Source: DATFXF01 sp035258565 (GTDB lineage: Bacteria; Acidobacteriota; Terriglobia; Acidiferrales; UBA7541). Taken from it: DNA of 6,253 bases. Where the stretch lies: the NCBI GenBank assembly GCA_035258565.1, contig DATFXF010000158.1, forward strand, positions 1 to 6,253, written 5' to 3'. A program made the translations under genes and the position numbers. The notes beneath the pieces were generated by a model. It made no database searches and was not told where the DNA came from. It worked only from the letters and a program-made list of their open reading frames with translations. Shown here piece after piece: positions 5,360 through 6,253 of this stretch; within the stretch, counting starts at the first letter, position 1, and each line of letters begins with the position of its first letter.

Positions 5360-6253
5360 ATGCCAATTCCGACGAACTATATTCCCCTCGCGGGCAGCGA
5401 GCGTGTCCCCATGCCGGAGGCGCGACGGATCGCCCCCGCCGACCCCAGCGAGCGCATGCAGGTCACCGTGATGGTGCGTCCCAAGCAAGCTCTAACGGCC
5501 GCCCGCGCCAATCCTGATACCCCGCCGAACGGGCGGCGCTACCTGAGTCACGAGGAGTACCGTGCCGCATATGGAGCGGACCCCGGCGACCTCGCCAAAG
5601 TGGAAGAGTTTGCCCGCAGCAACGGTCTCGGAGTCACGGAGGTCAGCGAAGCTCAGCGATCAGTGAAATTGACCGGAATGGCCGGCGACTTTGCCAAGGC
5701 ATTCGGCGTTGAGCTGTACCGGTACGAACATCCCGGCGGGACCTATCGCGGGCGCACGGGCCCCGTCCACATTCCCAAATCCCTCGAGGGCATTGTCGAA
5801 GGCGTGTTTGGTCTCGACGACCGTCCCGCGGCCGAGCCGCACTGCGGCCTGCTGGCAGCGGAAGCGGCGATGACGGCCGGGAGCGGCGGGAGGGTCTCCG
5901 CTGCTCAGATATCGCCATTGGCCGGCGGCACATTTACCGCACCGCAACTGGCCCGCTTTTATGGCTTTCCTCCGAATGCGAATGGTGCCGGCCAGACCAT
6001 CGGGATCATCGAGCTGGGCGGCGGCATCAACAACCCCGATCTGCAGCCCTACTTTCAGGGACTCGGATTGCCTCAGCCCGGGATATCAGTGGTGTCAGTG
6101 GATGGTGGGCAGAACAACCCCAACCCGAACGACAACAACGCCACGCTCGAGGTGATGCTGGACATTGAAGTAGCCGGCGCCATAGCCCCGCGCTCGAATC
6201 TCGCCATCTATTTCGCTCCCAATACGGATCAGTCCTTCATTAACGCGATCAAC
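5360..6253 (+). CDS. S53 family serine-carboxyl peptidase (kumamolisin-like), 3' end missing
   Basis: The first 298 codons are present; the gene runs off the right edge. The product is a secreted-type pro-enzyme of the sedolisin family, acid-active endopeptidases with a Ser-Glu-Asp triad. Residues about 30-156 are the pro-kumamolisin activation domain: FGVELYRYEHP (115-125) and its closing VFGLDDRP (149-156). After a Gly/Ala-rich linker the catalytic domain begins with PQLARFYGFP (195-204) and GQTIGIIELGGG (211-222). The motif LEVMLDIEVAGAIAP (263-277) supplies catalytic E264 and D268, followed by IYFAPNTD (283-290). The oxyanion Asp and the catalytic Ser (SGTS region) lie beyond the window, so activity cannot be confirmed. 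No classical signal peptide is seen at the N-terminus, as also holds for kumamolisin itself. The gene is well separated from its left neighbour and likely transcribed alone. Family assignment is firm. Confidence 0.93.
   Translation, partial: MPIPTNYIPLAGSERVPMPEARRIAPADPSERMQVTVMVRPKQALTAARANPDTPPNGRRYLSHEEYRAAYGADPGDLAKVEEFARSNGLGVTEVSEAQRSVKLTGMAGDFAKAFGVELYRYEHPGGTYRGRTGPVHIPKSLEGIVEGVFGLDDRPAAEPHCGLLAAEAAMTAGSGGRVSAAQISPLAGGTFTAPQLARFYGFPPNANGAGQTIGIIELGGGINNPDLQPYFQGLGLPQPGISVVSVDGGQNNPNPNDNNATLEVMLDIEVAGAIAPRSNLAIYFAPNTDQSFINAIN

Overview
The window looks like a GC-rich bacterial chromosome fragment, probably from an uncultured soil or sediment lineage. The evidence is the protein types: a kumamolisin-type S53 peptidase, a protein carrying the 'LQ-TIGNQA' N-terminal tag seen in DUF4157/contractile-injection-system (eCIS)-associated proteins, and a small secreted protein with a 'GIYDGDDGDDVV' segment. 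Candidatus Rokubacteria/Methylomirabilota or Acidobacteriota would fit, but I cannot assign a phylum from sequence alone. No rRNA, tRNA, CRISPR array or recognisable transposase is visible.

Layout: 1-534 holds no convincing gene. 535-1197 (minus) encodes a small exported protein whose last 59 codons may be a separate nested gene with its own ribosome binding site. 1198-1871 is a gene-poor, divergent intergenic region with a candidate minus-strand promoter, short tandem repeats and a strong stem-loop. 1872-2204 (plus) encodes a short protein with an amphipathic helical N-terminus and a textbook C2H2 zinc finger, which is unusual in bacteria. 2205-3107 is a hairpin-rich non-coding stretch containing a diverged direct duplication with a constant 297-base offset. 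3108-4565 (plus) encodes a 485-residue predicted zinc metallopeptidase (HESIH plus NEG) with the eCIS-type N-terminal tag but no visible DUF4157 domain. 4566-5359 has no convincing gene. 5360-6253 (plus) is the start of an S53 (sedolisin/kumamolisin) peptidase that runs off the right edge before its catalytic serine.

Only about half of the window codes for protein, which is low for bacteria and suggests an accessory or decaying region. The genes are widely spaced and do not form an operon. The best candidates for new biology are the tagged metallopeptidase as a possible injected effector, the C2H2 protein, and the structured duplicated non-coding segment at 2231-2720. No complete new multi-gene system is visible: no eCIS sheath, tube or baseplate gene lies in the window.
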